A DNA stretch of 64,000 nt from an uncultured Lachnospiraceae bacterium (GTDB lineage: Bacteria; Bacillota; Clostridia; Lachnospirales; Lachnospiraceae): positions 16,588 to 80,587 of the forward strand of contig CAJUFE010000017.1 in NCBI GenBank assembly GCA_910585635.1, in the 5' to 3' direction. The notes beneath the pieces were generated by a model. It did no database searches. It worked only from the letters and a program-made list of their open reading frames with translations, and was not told where the DNA came from. The position numbers and the translations under genes are program-made. This document shows, one piece after another, positions 49,842 to 58,397 of this stretch (position 1 is its first letter; each line of letters opens with the position of its first letter).

Positions 49842-50252
49842 ATGCTGAATGAAGAAAAGATCAAACTGATGACGAGCATCGCCATGTTTGAAAAAAAGGA
49901 AGGAAAAAGGCTCCGTCCTTCCCGCTGCTATTTTAAGAGCGACTATATCAGCCGCCATATGCTGATGGCATTTTGCGGTTATACGTTATGCTGTCTCTTA
50001 AGCCTGGTCCTCTGGGTCCTGTACGATCTGGAAACGCTTTTGAGCGGTGTGGACCTGGATACGCTCCTGATCTGTGCGGTCCGGTATCTGGTCTTTTATC
50101 TGGCGGGTCTGGTGATCTATCTGCTGCTGACCGCACTGGTCTATTGGAAGCGGTACGACCATGCCAGCGGGAGCATGCGGATCTATGTAGCTAAATTAAA
50201 ACGCCTGGAGAAGCGGTATGAATATCAGACCAAGGTGAAAGAGATCCACTAA
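49842..50252 (+). CDS. Small two- or three-TM membrane protein, unknown function
   Basis: A 136-aa protein; ATG 49842 follows AAAAAGGAG directly after the candidate structured RNA. A charged cytoplasmic start (LNEEKIKLMTSIAMFEKKEGKR) precedes membrane segments at about residues 42-60 and 76-105, and a basic, tyrosine-rich tail ends the protein. I see no known domain. It is 14 bases upstream of another unknown membrane protein and then cdaA-ybbR, in one strand-consistent run. The first 25 residues resemble starts of small clostridial proteins encoded near c-di-AMP genes only in general style, so no function is claimed. Confidence 0.6.
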   Translation: MLNEEKIKLMTSIAMFEKKEGKRLRPSRCYFKSDYISRHMLMAFCGYTLCCLLSLVLWVLYDLETLLSGVDLDTLLICAVRYLVFYLAGLVIYLLLTALVYWKRYDHASGSMRIYVAKLKRLEKRYEYQTKVKEIH

Positions 50253-50266
50253 AGGAGGCGTTCGAC

Positions 50267-51202
50267 ATGATGGGGCTTCTGGTATTTAAGGAACAGTTGA
50301 AGACCTTCTATGGGGAATATAGTTTTGTCATCGATCCGATCGGGCGGTCCATCCTGGCGCTGGCCGTGTTCTTGCTGCTCAATGGCAGTCTGGGCTTTAT
50401 GGAGATCTTGAAAAACCCGGTGGTCATAGGGGTGGCCTGTCTTTTGAGCGCGTTTTTGCCCTTGGGCTTCCTGACATGGGTGGCGGCAGCGTTCTTGCTG
50501 CTGCATCTGTACAGTCTGTCCTTAGAGCTGGCGGTGGTGGCGGGGATCCTGGTGCTGACCGTGGCGATCTTATATTGCGGGTTCCAGCCGGGCAATACGA
50601 TCTTGATGGTGGTGGGCCCTCTGCTGTTCTTCTTAAAGGTGCCCTATCTGCTGCCGCTGCTGGTGGGTCTGTCCTGCGGGCTTTCGGCGCTGGTGCCCAT
50701 GTGCTTTGGCGTTTTTATCTACTATCTGGCGATCTATGCCAGGCAGAATGCAGGTGTCCTGGCTGCGGCGGGTACGATCGATATCACCCAGAAGTATATG
50801 CAGATCCTGAACAGCCTGTTCGCCAACAAGATGATGCTCCTGATGGTGGCCGCCTTTGCGGCGGCCGCGGCAGCTGTGTTCCTGATCCGGAACCTGCCGG
50901 TGGACCATGCATGGACGATCGCGATCGTGGTAGGGACGGCAGTAGAGCTGGCGGCGATCTTCGTAGGCCAGTCTACCATGGATGTGAGCCTGTCCATCGG
51001 TCCGCTGGCCATGGGGACGCTCCTGTCGGTGGTCCTGGCATTTATCTTTCAGTTTTTTGTGTTCGCGGTGGATTACAGCCGGACGGAATTTCTACAATTC
51101 CAGGATGATGAGTATTATTATTATGTGAAGGCGGTCCCGAAGATCGCCGTGACGGCACCGGACGTGAAGGTGCAGAGGATCAATAAAAGAAAGGAGCTCT
51201 GA
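50267..51202 (+). CDS. Polytopic membrane protein next to cdaA (permease-like, unknown)
   Basis: A 311-aa protein with about 8-9 membrane segments; ATG 50267 follows AAAGGAGGCG. The N-terminus MMGLLVFKEQLKTFYGEYS is followed by paired helices, a loop TIDITQKYMQILNSLFANK near residue 170, and a C-terminal cytoplasmic tail containing SRTEFLQFQDDEYYYYVKAVPK and a basic KVQRINKRK end. The tail motif (ExxQFEDDEYYYYVKAVPK style) is one I associate with clostridial membrane proteins located directly upstream of the diadenylate cyclase, so a link with c-di-AMP control or cell-wall homeostasis is plausible but unproven. Confidence 0.7.
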   Translation: MMGLLVFKEQLKTFYGEYSFVIDPIGRSILALAVFLLLNGSLGFMEILKNPVVIGVACLLSAFLPLGFLTWVAAAFLLLHLYSLSLELAVVAGILVLTVAILYCGFQPGNTILMVVGPLLFFLKVPYLLPLLVGLSCGLSALVPMCFGVFIYYLAIYARQNAGVLAAAGTIDITQKYMQILNSLFANKMMLLMVAAFAAAAAAVFLIRNLPVDHAWTIAIVVGTAVELAAIFVGQSTMDVSLSIGPLAMGTLLSVVLAFIFQFFVFAVDYSRTEFLQFQDDEYYYYVKAVPKIAVTAPDVKVQRINKRKEL

Positions 51203-51244
51203 GCCTTTGGATGGAGGACAGAGCAGGAAGGGGGATATGGCACC

Positions 51245-52120
51245 ATGGCGGAACTGATGGAAGGGCTTCGCTCCTGGCTGTCATTTATACAAAGGATCAG
51301 TATCTCAAATGTGGTGGAGATCATCATCATCTCTATCCTGATCTATGAGATCTTATATTGGATCAAGAACACGCGGGCATGGACCTTGCTCAAAGGGCTG
51401 GCGGTCATACTGGCATTTATCTTTCTGGCGGCCCTGTTCGAGCTGAGGACGATCCTGTGGATCATAGAAAAGACAGCAACGATCGCAGCTACGGCTCTGC
51501 TGGTGATCTTCCAGCCGGAGCTCAGGAAGGCATTAGAACAGCTTGGCAGTAAGAACATCATCACCAATATCCTCTCCTTTGACGACGGGAAGGAGGATAT
51601 CGGCTTTTCGGAAAAAACAGCTAATGAAGTGGTCCGGGCGACCTTTGAGATGGCAAAGGTCAAGACCGGCGCGCTGATGGTGATCGAGCGGAACGATCCG
51701 CTAAAGGAGATCGAGCGCACGGGGATCGAGATCAATGGTCTGGTCACCAGCCAGCTTTTGATCAATATCTTTGAACATAACACCCCGCTGCATGACGGAG
51801 CCGTGGTCATCCGGGGGAACCGGGTGACGGCGGCCACCTGCTATCTGCCGCTGTCGGATAATATGACCATCAGCAAGGATCTGGGGACCAGGCACAGGGC
51901 CGCGGTGGGGATCTCGGAGGTGACGGACAGCCTGACGATCATCGTCTCTGAGGAGACCGGGCGGGTCACGCTGGCTGAAGGCGGAAAGCTGACCCCGATC
52001 AGCAGCGGAGAGACGCTGCGGGGATTTTTATCAGATCATACAGAGGATGAGCCAGCTCCTGCCGGAAAATTCAAATTATGGAAGGGGAGGCTGAAGAATG
52101 AAAAGACTTTTAAATCATAA
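51245..52120 (+). CDS. cdaA: CdaA, membrane-bound diadenylate cyclase
   Basis: Makes the second messenger c-di-AMP from two ATP; controls potassium, osmolyte and wall homeostasis. ATG 51245 follows GGAAGGGGGAT. The 291-aa product has about three N-terminal membrane helices (IIIISILIYEILYWI, LLKGLAVILAFIFLAALFEL, TILWIIEKTATIAATALLVI), then the DAC domain: ELRKALEQLG, the DGA motif in HDGAVVIRGNRVTAA (about residue 183) and the RHR motif in GTRHRAAVGI (about 216). It overlaps ybbR by 23 bases; cdaA-ybbR (CdaR) is the conserved Firmicutes pair in which the second protein regulates the first. Confidence 0.97.
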   Translation: MAELMEGLRSWLSFIQRISISNVVEIIIISILIYEILYWIKNTRAWTLLKGLAVILAFIFLAALFELRTILWIIEKTATIAATALLVIFQPELRKALEQLGSKNIITNILSFDDGKEDIGFSEKTANEVVRATFEMAKVKTGALMVIERNDPLKEIERTGIEINGLVTSQLLINIFEHNTPLHDGAVVIRGNRVTAATCYLPLSDNMTISKDLGTRHRAAVGISEVTDSLTIIVSEETGRVTLAEGGKLTPISSGETLRGFLSDHTEDEPAPAGKFKLWKGRLKNEKTFKS

Positions 52121-53510
52121 TCTGGGCCTTAAGATCATCTCTGTCGTGATCGCCTTTTTCGTATGGCTGGCTGTGGTCTATGTCTCCGATCCGCTGGTGA
52201 CCGGCCGGCAGGAGATCCCGCTGGAGGTCGTGAACGATGATGTGATGACAAAAGCCGGCCTGTCTTATGAGATCGAGGGGAAACGGACCACCGTGCCGGT
52301 GATCTACTCGATCCATACCCAGGACCGGGCCAGTCTGTCCGCTTCAGACCTTCGGGCTTATGTGGATCTGGAAGACTATTATCCGGCTACCGGCACAGTG
52401 CCGGTGTATGTGGAGGTATTGAACAATAAGAGCCATCTGCTGGAGTCGGTCACCACCCGGCCTTCTGTGGTGCGGATCAAGACCGAACAGATCCAGAAGA
52501 AGGCCTTTGACTTACAGGTCCACCGTTCGATCACCCTGGCAGAGGGCTATGAGGTGGAGCGGATCGATCTGGACCGGGGGACGGTGACGGTAGAAGGACC
52601 GGAGTCGGCGATCGGGCGGATCAGCTCTGTGGCGATCGATGTGGCGGCCAACGACCTTGACGGAGAGCTGAGCGGAACGGCAGTCCCCTACTTTTGTGAT
52701 GCTAATGGGAACAAGCTCTCCCTTGACGACCGGGTGGAGATCAACGTGTCGGAGGTGGGCTACACGGTCAAGGTGATGAAAGCTAAGTGGGTCCATCTGG
52801 AATTTGAGGTGGGCGGCGCCGTGGCCGATGGCTGCCGCTATATGGGGATGGAAGCCTCGGCTACCGACGTGTCGGTCATGGGTGCGGACGGGCTGGTGTC
52901 CCTGGTGGATGTGATCCACATCCCGCCCAGTATCCTGGATCTGGGCGGCGCCTCAGAGGACAAGGTGATCACGGTAGATGTGGCAGAGTTCCTGCCGGAT
53001 AAGGAAAATATGAGCGTCGTCCTGAACCGCCAGGTGACGGTGACCTTGAAGGTCCGCAGGTTGTCCCAAAAGCTCATCCAGGTCCCTGCGAACCGGATCA
53101 TCCTGGAAGGGGGATCCGACCTTTATTATTATGATTATGACCGGGATGAGGTGGAGGTGACGGTGGAAGGTCTGGAGGAAGACTTAGAGCCGATGAACGC
53201 TTCCAATATCATATTAGAGCTGGATGTGTCCGGGATGGGTCCTGGGAGCCATACGGGCATCCTGGGATTTGAGGGGATCCGGGAGGAGGTCAGTGTGATG
53301 GGCTACTCCCCGTTCCAGGTGCTCGTCTCCCTGAAGGATGCCGGGCCTGGCGGCGCCTCTGTGGAAGAGGAGAGCAGCTACCCGGAGACCGGCGCCTTCT
53401 CCCAAGGGGAGAGTGACGGAGCGGCAGAGACAGGAGAGAGCGGGCATGAGGAGCGGGTAGCCCCGGCCAATGCCCCGGCGGAGGACAGCACCGACGGGGT
53501 GGGAGAGTGA
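52098..53510 (+). CDS. ybbR: YbbR/CdaR-family regulator of CdaA
   Basis: Membrane-anchored extracytoplasmic protein that modulates the diadenylate cyclase. ATG 52098 follows GGAGGCTGAAGA and lies within the 3' end of cdaA, so translation is coupled. The 470-aa product has one N-terminal membrane helix (LKIISVVIAFFVWLAVVYV, residues 10-28), then about four YbbR beta domains recognised by recurring strands such as VTVEGPESAIGRISSVAIDV and YDRDEVEVTVEGLEEDL. It ends in an acidic, Ser/Gly/Ala-rich tail (residues about 425-470) of low complexity. B. subtilis CdaR has a similar layout. Confidence 0.93.
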   Translation: MKRLLNHNLGLKIISVVIAFFVWLAVVYVSDPLVTGRQEIPLEVVNDDVMTKAGLSYEIEGKRTTVPVIYSIHTQDRASLSASDLRAYVDLEDYYPATGTVPVYVEVLNNKSHLLESVTTRPSVVRIKTEQIQKKAFDLQVHRSITLAEGYEVERIDLDRGTVTVEGPESAIGRISSVAIDVAANDLDGELSGTAVPYFCDANGNKLSLDDRVEINVSEVGYTVKVMKAKWVHLEFEVGGAVADGCRYMGMEASATDVSVMGADGLVSLVDVIHIPPSILDLGGASEDKVITVDVAEFLPDKENMSVVLNRQVTVTLKVRRLSQKLIQVPANRIILEGGSDLYYYDYDRDEVEVTVEGLEEDLEPMNASNIILELDVSGMGPGSHTGILGFEGIREEVSVMGYSPFQVLVSLKDAGPGGASVEEESSYPETGAFSQGESDGAAETGESGHEERVAPANAPAEDSTDGVGE

Positions 53511-53599
53511 TGGTGCAGAGCCAGATGTGTCCGTCGGATCTTGCTGCGGGGCGGCGTGTCCGCTGCGGGGCGCATGAAGGCTAAGGAAGGATGGATGAT

Positions 53600-53863
53600 A
53601 TGGTCAGCGAGAAAGTGGTGGTGAAAAATCCCAGCGGTCTGCATCTGCGCCCGGCAGGGATCCTCTGCAAAGAGGCGATCAAATATAAGTCCTCTATACA
53701 TTTTCATTTCCGCAATGCGACCACAAACGCGAAGAGTGTCTTGAGCGTCCTGGGCGCGAAGGTCAAGTCTGGCAGTGAATTGGAATTTATCTGTGAGGGA
53801 GAGGATGAACAGGAGGCGCTGGCTGCCGTGGTCAGGCTCGTTAAGGAGGGCCTGGGGGAGTAG
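53600..53863 (+). CDS. ptsH: HPr, phosphocarrier protein of the PTS
   Basis: Carries phosphate from Enzyme I to sugar-specific EIIA domains and, when phosphorylated on Ser46, acts as corepressor for CcpA. ATG 53600 is chosen over 53591 because it places the catalytic His at position 15 (GLHLRPAG) and the regulatory Ser at 46 (NAKSVLSVLG), exactly the family numbering, and because AAGGAAGG directly abuts 53591. The product is 87 aa, the normal size. ptsI follows 83 bases later. Unlike many genomes, no PTS permease is adjacent. Confidence 0.95.
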   Translation: MVSEKVVVKNPSGLHLRPAGILCKEAIKYKSSIHFHFRNATTNAKSVLSVLGAKVKSGSELEFICEGEDEQEALAAVVRLVKEGLGE

Positions 53864-53946
53864 CCGGGGAGCTGTCTCCAAGAAGGTATTTGATGACAGG
53901 CCCAAAAGGGTTTGGACATAGATCTATCATGAGGAGGTAAGTAGAT

Positions 53947-55659
53947 ATGTACAAGGGTACAAACGCTTCGGCAGGCATCGGTATCGGAAAGGTGGTCGTT
54001 GTCGAAGAACAGGAGTTGGTGATCAAAAGGGAGATGGTCACAGATCCGCAGGCGGAGATCCAGCGTTTTAAGGGAGCGCTGGAGACCAGTATGAAACAGA
54101 CACAGGACTTAGCCGCCGATCTGGCCACCCGTGTAGGGGAAAAAGAAGCCGAGATCCTGAACGGCCATGTGATGCTCTTATCCGATCCTATGCTGACCGG
54201 GGAGATCGAGTCGATGATCATGAACGATCAGGTGAACGCGGAATTTGCGATCGAGACCACCTGCACCAAATTTGCCGATATGTTCGCCTCTATGGGGGAT
54301 GAACTGATGCAGCAGAGAGCCACCGACATGCGGGATATCAAGACCAGGATGCAGAAGGTGCTCTTAGGCGTGGAGTCTGTGGATATCGCAGCGCTCCCGG
54401 AGGGCTCCGTGATCCTGGCGAAGGATCTGACCCCTTCGATGACCGCGGGGATCGATCCGGCTAATGTCACCGGTATCGTCACAGAGCTGGGCGGGCGCAC
54501 GTCCCACAGCGCGATCTTAGCGAGAGCCCTGGAGATCCCGGCAGTGGTGGCCTTGGCCGGTGTATTAGAGCATGTGCAGAATGGAGATATGATCGTTGTG
54601 GATGGCTCCATCGGGGATGTGATCGTGAACCCGGAGGAGGATGTGCTGGAGGAATATAAAGGCAAGAGAGAGATCTTCTTAAAGGAGAAGATGGAATTAG
54701 AGCAGTATATCGGCAAGCCCTCCATCACCAAGGACGGCGTCCATGTGGAGGTCGTGGCGAATATCGGCAAGCCGGAGGATGTGGATAAGGTCCTCCAGTA
54801 TGACGGCGAGGGCGTGGGCCTGTTCCGGACAGAATTCCTGTTCATGGATCGTAACGCGATGCCCACAGAGGAAGAGCAGTTCGAGGCTTACCGCAAGGTG
54901 GCGGTAGCTATGGACGGAAAGCCGGTGATCATCCGCACCCTGGATATCGGCGGCGACAAAGAGATCCCCTATATGGGCCTTGAGAAGGATGAGAACCCAT
55001 TCTTAGGCTACCGTGCCGTCCGCTTCTGCCTGGATCGGAAGGATGATGTATATCGTCCGCAGCTGCGTGCCCTGCTGCGTGCCAGCGCCTTTGGCAATAT
55101 CAAGATCATGGTGCCGCTGGTCACCTGTATCGAGGAATACCGTCAGGTGAAGGCGCTGGTGGAGGAGATCAAGAACGAACTGGATTCTAAGCGGATCGCC
55201 TATAATAAGGATATCCAGCTGGGGATAATGGTGGAGACAGCCGCCGCGTCCCTGATCGCCGACATCTTTGCCAAGGAAGTGGATTTCTTCAGCATCGGCA
55301 CCAACGACCTGACCCAGTACACCATGAGTGTGGACAGAGGCAATGACAAGATCGCCTATCTGTATTCCACCTTTAACCCGGCGGTGCTGCGCAGCATCAA
55401 GAGGATCATCACCTGTGCCAGAGAGGCAGGCATCATGGTGGGCATGTGCGGCGAGGCGGCCAGCGATCCGATGATGATCCCGCTGCTCTTAGCCTTCGGC
55501 CTCAATGAGTTCAGTATGAGCCCGTCGGCGATCCTGCGTGCCAGAAAGATGATCACCGAGTACAGCACGGAAGAGCTGCAGGCAGTGGCGGATAAGGCGA
55601 TGAGCTTTGCGACCACGAAAGAAGTGGAAGACTATATGAAAGAGTTTGTGAATAAATGA
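53947..55659 (+). CDS. ptsI: Enzyme I of the PTS (phosphoenolpyruvate-protein phosphotransferase)
   Basis: Cytoplasmic enzyme that takes phosphate from phosphoenolpyruvate and passes it to HPr. The 570-aa length is typical. The N-terminal domain shows YKGTNASAGIGIGKV, and the phosphorylated His in GGRTSHSAILARALEIP is residue 187. The C-terminal PEP-binding barrel has GVGLFRTEFLFMDR, RTLDIGGDKEIPY, FFSIGTNDLTQYT and GMCGEAASDPM with the acid-base Cys. ATG 53947 follows AGGAGGTAA. The stop overlaps the following polymerase-like gene by ATGA (55656-55659). Confidence 0.97.
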   Translation: MYKGTNASAGIGIGKVVVVEEQELVIKREMVTDPQAEIQRFKGALETSMKQTQDLAADLATRVGEKEAEILNGHVMLLSDPMLTGEIESMIMNDQVNAEFAIETTCTKFADMFASMGDELMQQRATDMRDIKTRMQKVLLGVESVDIAALPEGSVILAKDLTPSMTAGIDPANVTGIVTELGGRTSHSAILARALEIPAVVALAGVLEHVQNGDMIVVDGSIGDVIVNPEEDVLEEYKGKREIFLKEKMELEQYIGKPSITKDGVHVEVVANIGKPEDVDKVLQYDGEGVGLFRTEFLFMDRNAMPTEEEQFEAYRKVAVAMDGKPVIIRTLDIGGDKEIPYMGLEKDENPFLGYRAVRFCLDRKDDVYRPQLRALLRASAFGNIKIMVPLVTCIEEYRQVKALVEEIKNELDSKRIAYNKDIQLGIMVETAAASLIADIFAKEVDFFSIGTNDLTQYTMSVDRGNDKIAYLYSTFNPAVLRSIKRIITCAREAGIMVGMCGEAASDPMMIPLLLAFGLNEFSMSPSAILRARKMITEYSTEELQAVADKAMSFATTKEVEDYMKEFVNK

Positions 55660-56981
55660 CCCTTTATCTGATCAGCTATGCGGTGAGTTTTACAGCAGCC
55701 AGGCTCGGATGGTTTTTGCCATCCGGCCTGGCGCTTATGCTGGGAGGCTTTTGCCTCTATTGGAAGGACTATAAGGCCAGCGGGGACTTGATCCATCTGC
55801 GGGGGCTGTTTGGCCTCTTTTTTGTGGGAGGCCAGGGCTTATCCTGCTTAAAGCTGAGCCGTCTCCAGGTCCCCTGGAGTACAGTCACCTGGCTCTGTTT
55901 CCTCCTGGCGGTGGTGGCCTTCTATCTGGCTTATGAGGCGGCGGCCCGTTTCCTGGGGCCGGTCAAAGATCCTCATTGGCTGGAGACGACAGCCAGAGGC
56001 CAAAGGAGCCTTCTGTGGCGGGAGAGGCGGCTGGAGCTGTGGAAGTATGAGACGCCTTTGTTCCATTCGATAGCGGCAGTCACCGTTGTTTCGGCGGCGG
56101 CCTTTGGCGTGGAGGCGGCGATCGTGGGGTATATCCCCTTTTTTGTGCGGGGCGTCCCCCACGCCTACTCGTATTTCCATGTCAGCGGGCTCCACTATTT
56201 TACGGTGTCCTGTGTGCTCACCCCCTCCCTTTTTGTGCTCTACTGCATGGCCAGTACGGACCGGAAGAAGGGCCGGGGGATCTGGGCCCTCCTCCTGACG
56301 TTGGTGAGCCTCATGATCCCGGTACTCTGTGTGTCCCGGTTCCAATTGATCTTGGCAGTGGGGATGGCGGTGTTCACCGCGGCCGCGGTCAATAAGAGGA
56401 TCCGGATGGTCCATATCCTGCTGCTGGCCGGCTTCATGGTGCCGGCCTACGTGGTCCTGACCATCGCCAGGAGCCACGATGTGGCCTATCTTAACGGGAT
56501 CTTCGAGATGAAGAGCAGCGCCATGCCGATCTTCATCACCCAGCCCTACATGTATATCGCCAACAACTATGACAATTTCAACTGCCTGGTGGAACAGCTC
56601 CCGGCCCACAGCTTAGGGCTGCGGATGCTCTTTCCTTTGTGGGCCCTCACCGGCCTGAAGTTTTTGGTCCCCAGCCTGGTGGACTTCCCGCTCTATACGG
56701 ATAAGGTGGAGCTGACCACCCTCACCTTGATCTATGACGCCTATTATGACTTCGGCGTCCTGGGGGTGGCGCTCTTTTGCGGGCTCTTAGGGGCGGTGTG
56801 CTACGTGCTGGTCCGAGAGCTGGGGCGGATGAAGGACCCGATCGGGTATGTGTTCTATGCCCAGATGGCCATGTATATGACCCTGTCCTTCTTTACCACC
56901 TGGTTCTCCAATGCGGCCACCTGGTTCTACTTTGCGGTGACAGGGGCGATCTATGTGTATGTGGGGCAACGGAAGGGGTAG
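55656..56981 (+). CDS. Oligosaccharide repeat-unit polymerase-like membrane protein (Wzy type)
   Basis: A 441-aa polytopic protein with about ten membrane segments and a large loop (about residues 275-330, DVAYLNGIFEMKSSAMPIFI and YNNFNCLVEQ-like NYDNFNCLVEQLP), the layout of O-antigen or capsule polymerases. LLTLVSLMIPVLCVSRFQLIL contains the Arg-containing helix typical of these families. No glycosyltransferases or flippase lie nearby, so the polymer is unknown and the assignment rests on topology and style. Start ATG 55656 overlaps the ptsI stop, suggesting translational coupling, which is an odd partnership. Confidence 0.65.
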   Translation: MTLYLISYAVSFTAARLGWFLPSGLALMLGGFCLYWKDYKASGDLIHLRGLFGLFFVGGQGLSCLKLSRLQVPWSTVTWLCFLLAVVAFYLAYEAAARFLGPVKDPHWLETTARGQRSLLWRERRLELWKYETPLFHSIAAVTVVSAAAFGVEAAIVGYIPFFVRGVPHAYSYFHVSGLHYFTVSCVLTPSLFVLYCMASTDRKKGRGIWALLLTLVSLMIPVLCVSRFQLILAVGMAVFTAAAVNKRIRMVHILLLAGFMVPAYVVLTIARSHDVAYLNGIFEMKSSAMPIFITQPYMYIANNYDNFNCLVEQLPAHSLGLRMLFPLWALTGLKFLVPSLVDFPLYTDKVELTTLTLIYDAYYDFGVLGVALFCGLLGAVCYVLVRELGRMKDPIGYVFYAQMAMYMTLSFFTTWFSNAATWFYFAVTGAIYVYVGQRKG

Positions 56982-57056
56982 GAGGTGTGCCCTTCCTCCG
57001 CTGCAGGGTCTCTGGCTTTTGGAGCGGATAACGATCGGATAGATAAGGAGAGGTTT

Positions 57057-57440
57057 ATGAAAAAAGATGAGAAGGCGGTAGTCCTGTGCTACCAGAAATG
57101 TACCACCTGCAAGAAGGCTTTGAAGTGGCTGGATGAGCAGAAGATCCCCTATGAGACCAGGGCGATCAAGGAGGAGAAGCCTACGGAGGAAGAGCTCACG
57201 ATGTGGTACAAGAGGAGCGGCCTGGCCCTGAAGCGTTTTTTTAATACCAGCGGGAACCTGTATAAGGAGCTGGGGCTGAAGGACAAGCTGGCCCAGATGA
57301 CTGAGGAGGAGCAGCTAAAGCTCTTAGCTACGGACGGGATGCTGGTGAAGCGGCCCCTGGTGGTGACGGAGGATATGGTGCTCACCGGGTTCAAGGAAGC
57401 AGAGTGGAAGGAGAAGCTGGGAGGCAGTGCGCAGGCGTGA
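57057..57440 (+). CDS. Spx/ArsC-family thioredoxin-fold protein
   Basis: A 127-aa cytoplasmic protein; ATG 57057 follows TAAGGAGAGG. The N-terminal strand VVLCYQKCTTCKKALKWL holds a CxxC pair; ArsC uses the first Cys for arsenate reduction, Spx uses CxxC as a redox switch. RAIKEEKPTEEELTMWYKRSG and KRFFNTSGNLYKELGL follow, and the C-terminal VKRPLVVTEDMVLTGFKEAEW is the family signature (Arg that binds the oxyanion). The YffB/Spx/MgsR-like group fits better than true arsenate reductase because no arsenic genes are nearby. Its targets are unknown. Confidence 0.88.
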   Translation: MKKDEKAVVLCYQKCTTCKKALKWLDEQKIPYETRAIKEEKPTEEELTMWYKRSGLALKRFFNTSGNLYKELGLKDKLAQMTEEEQLKLLATDGMLVKRPLVVTEDMVLTGFKEAEWKEKLGGSAQA

Positions 57441-57491
57441 TGGCGGGGCGCAGAGCTGACCCGGCATGGCGCAGGGACAGTGGCAGGGATA

Positions 57492-57532
57492 GAAGACGGG
57501 GCCGCCCTCTTGGAGGTGATGGCCCCGTCTTC
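57492..57532. terminator. Bidirectional hairpin between convergent genes
   Basis: GAAGACGGGGCC (57492-57503) pairs perfectly with GGCCCCGTCTTC (57521-57532). A T-rich stretch (TCTTTATTTTTTT) follows only after some 10 bases on the + strand. It lies between the Spx/ArsC-like gene (+) and the DUF1836 gene (-). Confidence 0.65.
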
Positions 57533-57545
57533 CCGTCCGGTGTCT

Positions 57546-58181
57546 TTATTTTTTTGCGTGCTTGTCGTCGGCAGGGGCTTCTTCGCTGCGGAGCTGGTCA
57601 GTAAGGGCTTCGATCATCTGTTTCTTTAAGTAAACGTCGAAGGAGAGCTGACAGATGAAGGCGAAGAGCTGGAGGTATTCCCGGTCTTCCTCATCGGTGC
57701 CGGCAAAGGTGCTCTTAGCAGTATGGAATTTGGCGGCGATATCCTTCTTTAAGTTTGCCATCTCCTGTTTTTCTAAGGAAAAGACCTCCCGGTAGATATC
57801 CTCCAGGGAAGGGGCCGGTCCTTTCGATGGATCCCCGCTAAAATGTCTGCTGGTGATGGGCTTGAAGATCTGCTGGATGTCGTTGAAGGAGAGCAGGTTC
57901 TTAAAGTAGTAGATGAAGATCAGCATCAGCACATGTTCTTTGGAATATTTCTTCTTGACAGGAGGCGGGAGCAGATCGTTCTTCGCATAGTTGTTGATCA
58001 TGGTCTTAGTCAGGACCTTGTCCTCCGGGTAGCGCTTGGAGCCCTGGAGATGCTCCTCCATAAACGTGGTCACCTGGTCCATATAGAGCTGGATATCCGG
58101 GATCTGCTCCGGGCGGATATAGTTTAAGCCGTCAAGATAGGACAAAAGGGGCTGGATGCGTTCTTCGTTTGTTTTCATCAT
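57546..58181 (-). CDS. DUF1836 family putative regulator
   Basis: A 211-aa predicted cytoplasmic protein of a Firmicutes family thought to bind DNA through an N-terminal winged-helix/MerR-like region. Start ATG 58181 on the minus strand (MMKTNEERIQPLLSYL) is preceded by GAGGTGAAC; a GTG at 58187 is also in frame. Family motifs: IPDIQLYMDQVTTFME, the helix-turn-helix-like VLTKTMINNYAKNDLLPPPVKKKYSKEHV (residues about 55-85) and LIFIYYFKNLLSFNDIQ. It is transcribed away from pcrA; the 216-base gap holds the pcrA promoter. Confidence 0.88.
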   Translation of the reverse strand: MMKTNEERIQPLLSYLDGLNYIRPEQIPDIQLYMDQVTTFMEEHLQGSKRYPEDKVLTKTMINNYAKNDLLPPPVKKKYSKEHVLMLIFIYYFKNLLSFNDIQQIFKPITSRHFSGDPSKGPAPSLEDIYREVFSLEKQEMANLKKDIAAKFHTAKSTFAGTDEEDREYLQLFAFICQLSFDVYLKKQMIEALTDQLRSEEAPADDKHAKK

Positions 58182-58333
58182 GTTCACCTCATATCACAAG
58201 ATATCCGGGTCAATGGGTATAGCGTAGGTTGATGGTATAGAACTTATTATATAGTATTGAAAACTAGATGGCAAGCAAAAAATATCTTGGGGTCTATCGC
58301 GGACAGCAGTCTTAGGGATCGGACACTGGGGTA

Positions 58334-58362
58334 TTGCCCGCGCCCCATAATTATAGTACAAT
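58334..58362 (+). promoter_or_regulatory. Promoter for pcrA
   Basis: TTGCCC (58334-58339), 17 bases, TACAAT (58357-58362), 35 bases before ATG 58398. The -35 is weak (4 of 6). Confidence 0.55.
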
Positions 58363-58397
58363 GGATAGCAATACACGAAAAAGGCGGTAATGAGAAG

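Noticed and set aside
57057..57440. Arsenate reductase ArsC
   Set aside because: Thioredoxin-fold family is right, but there are no ars genes and the CxxC motif fits the Spx/YffB-like group better.
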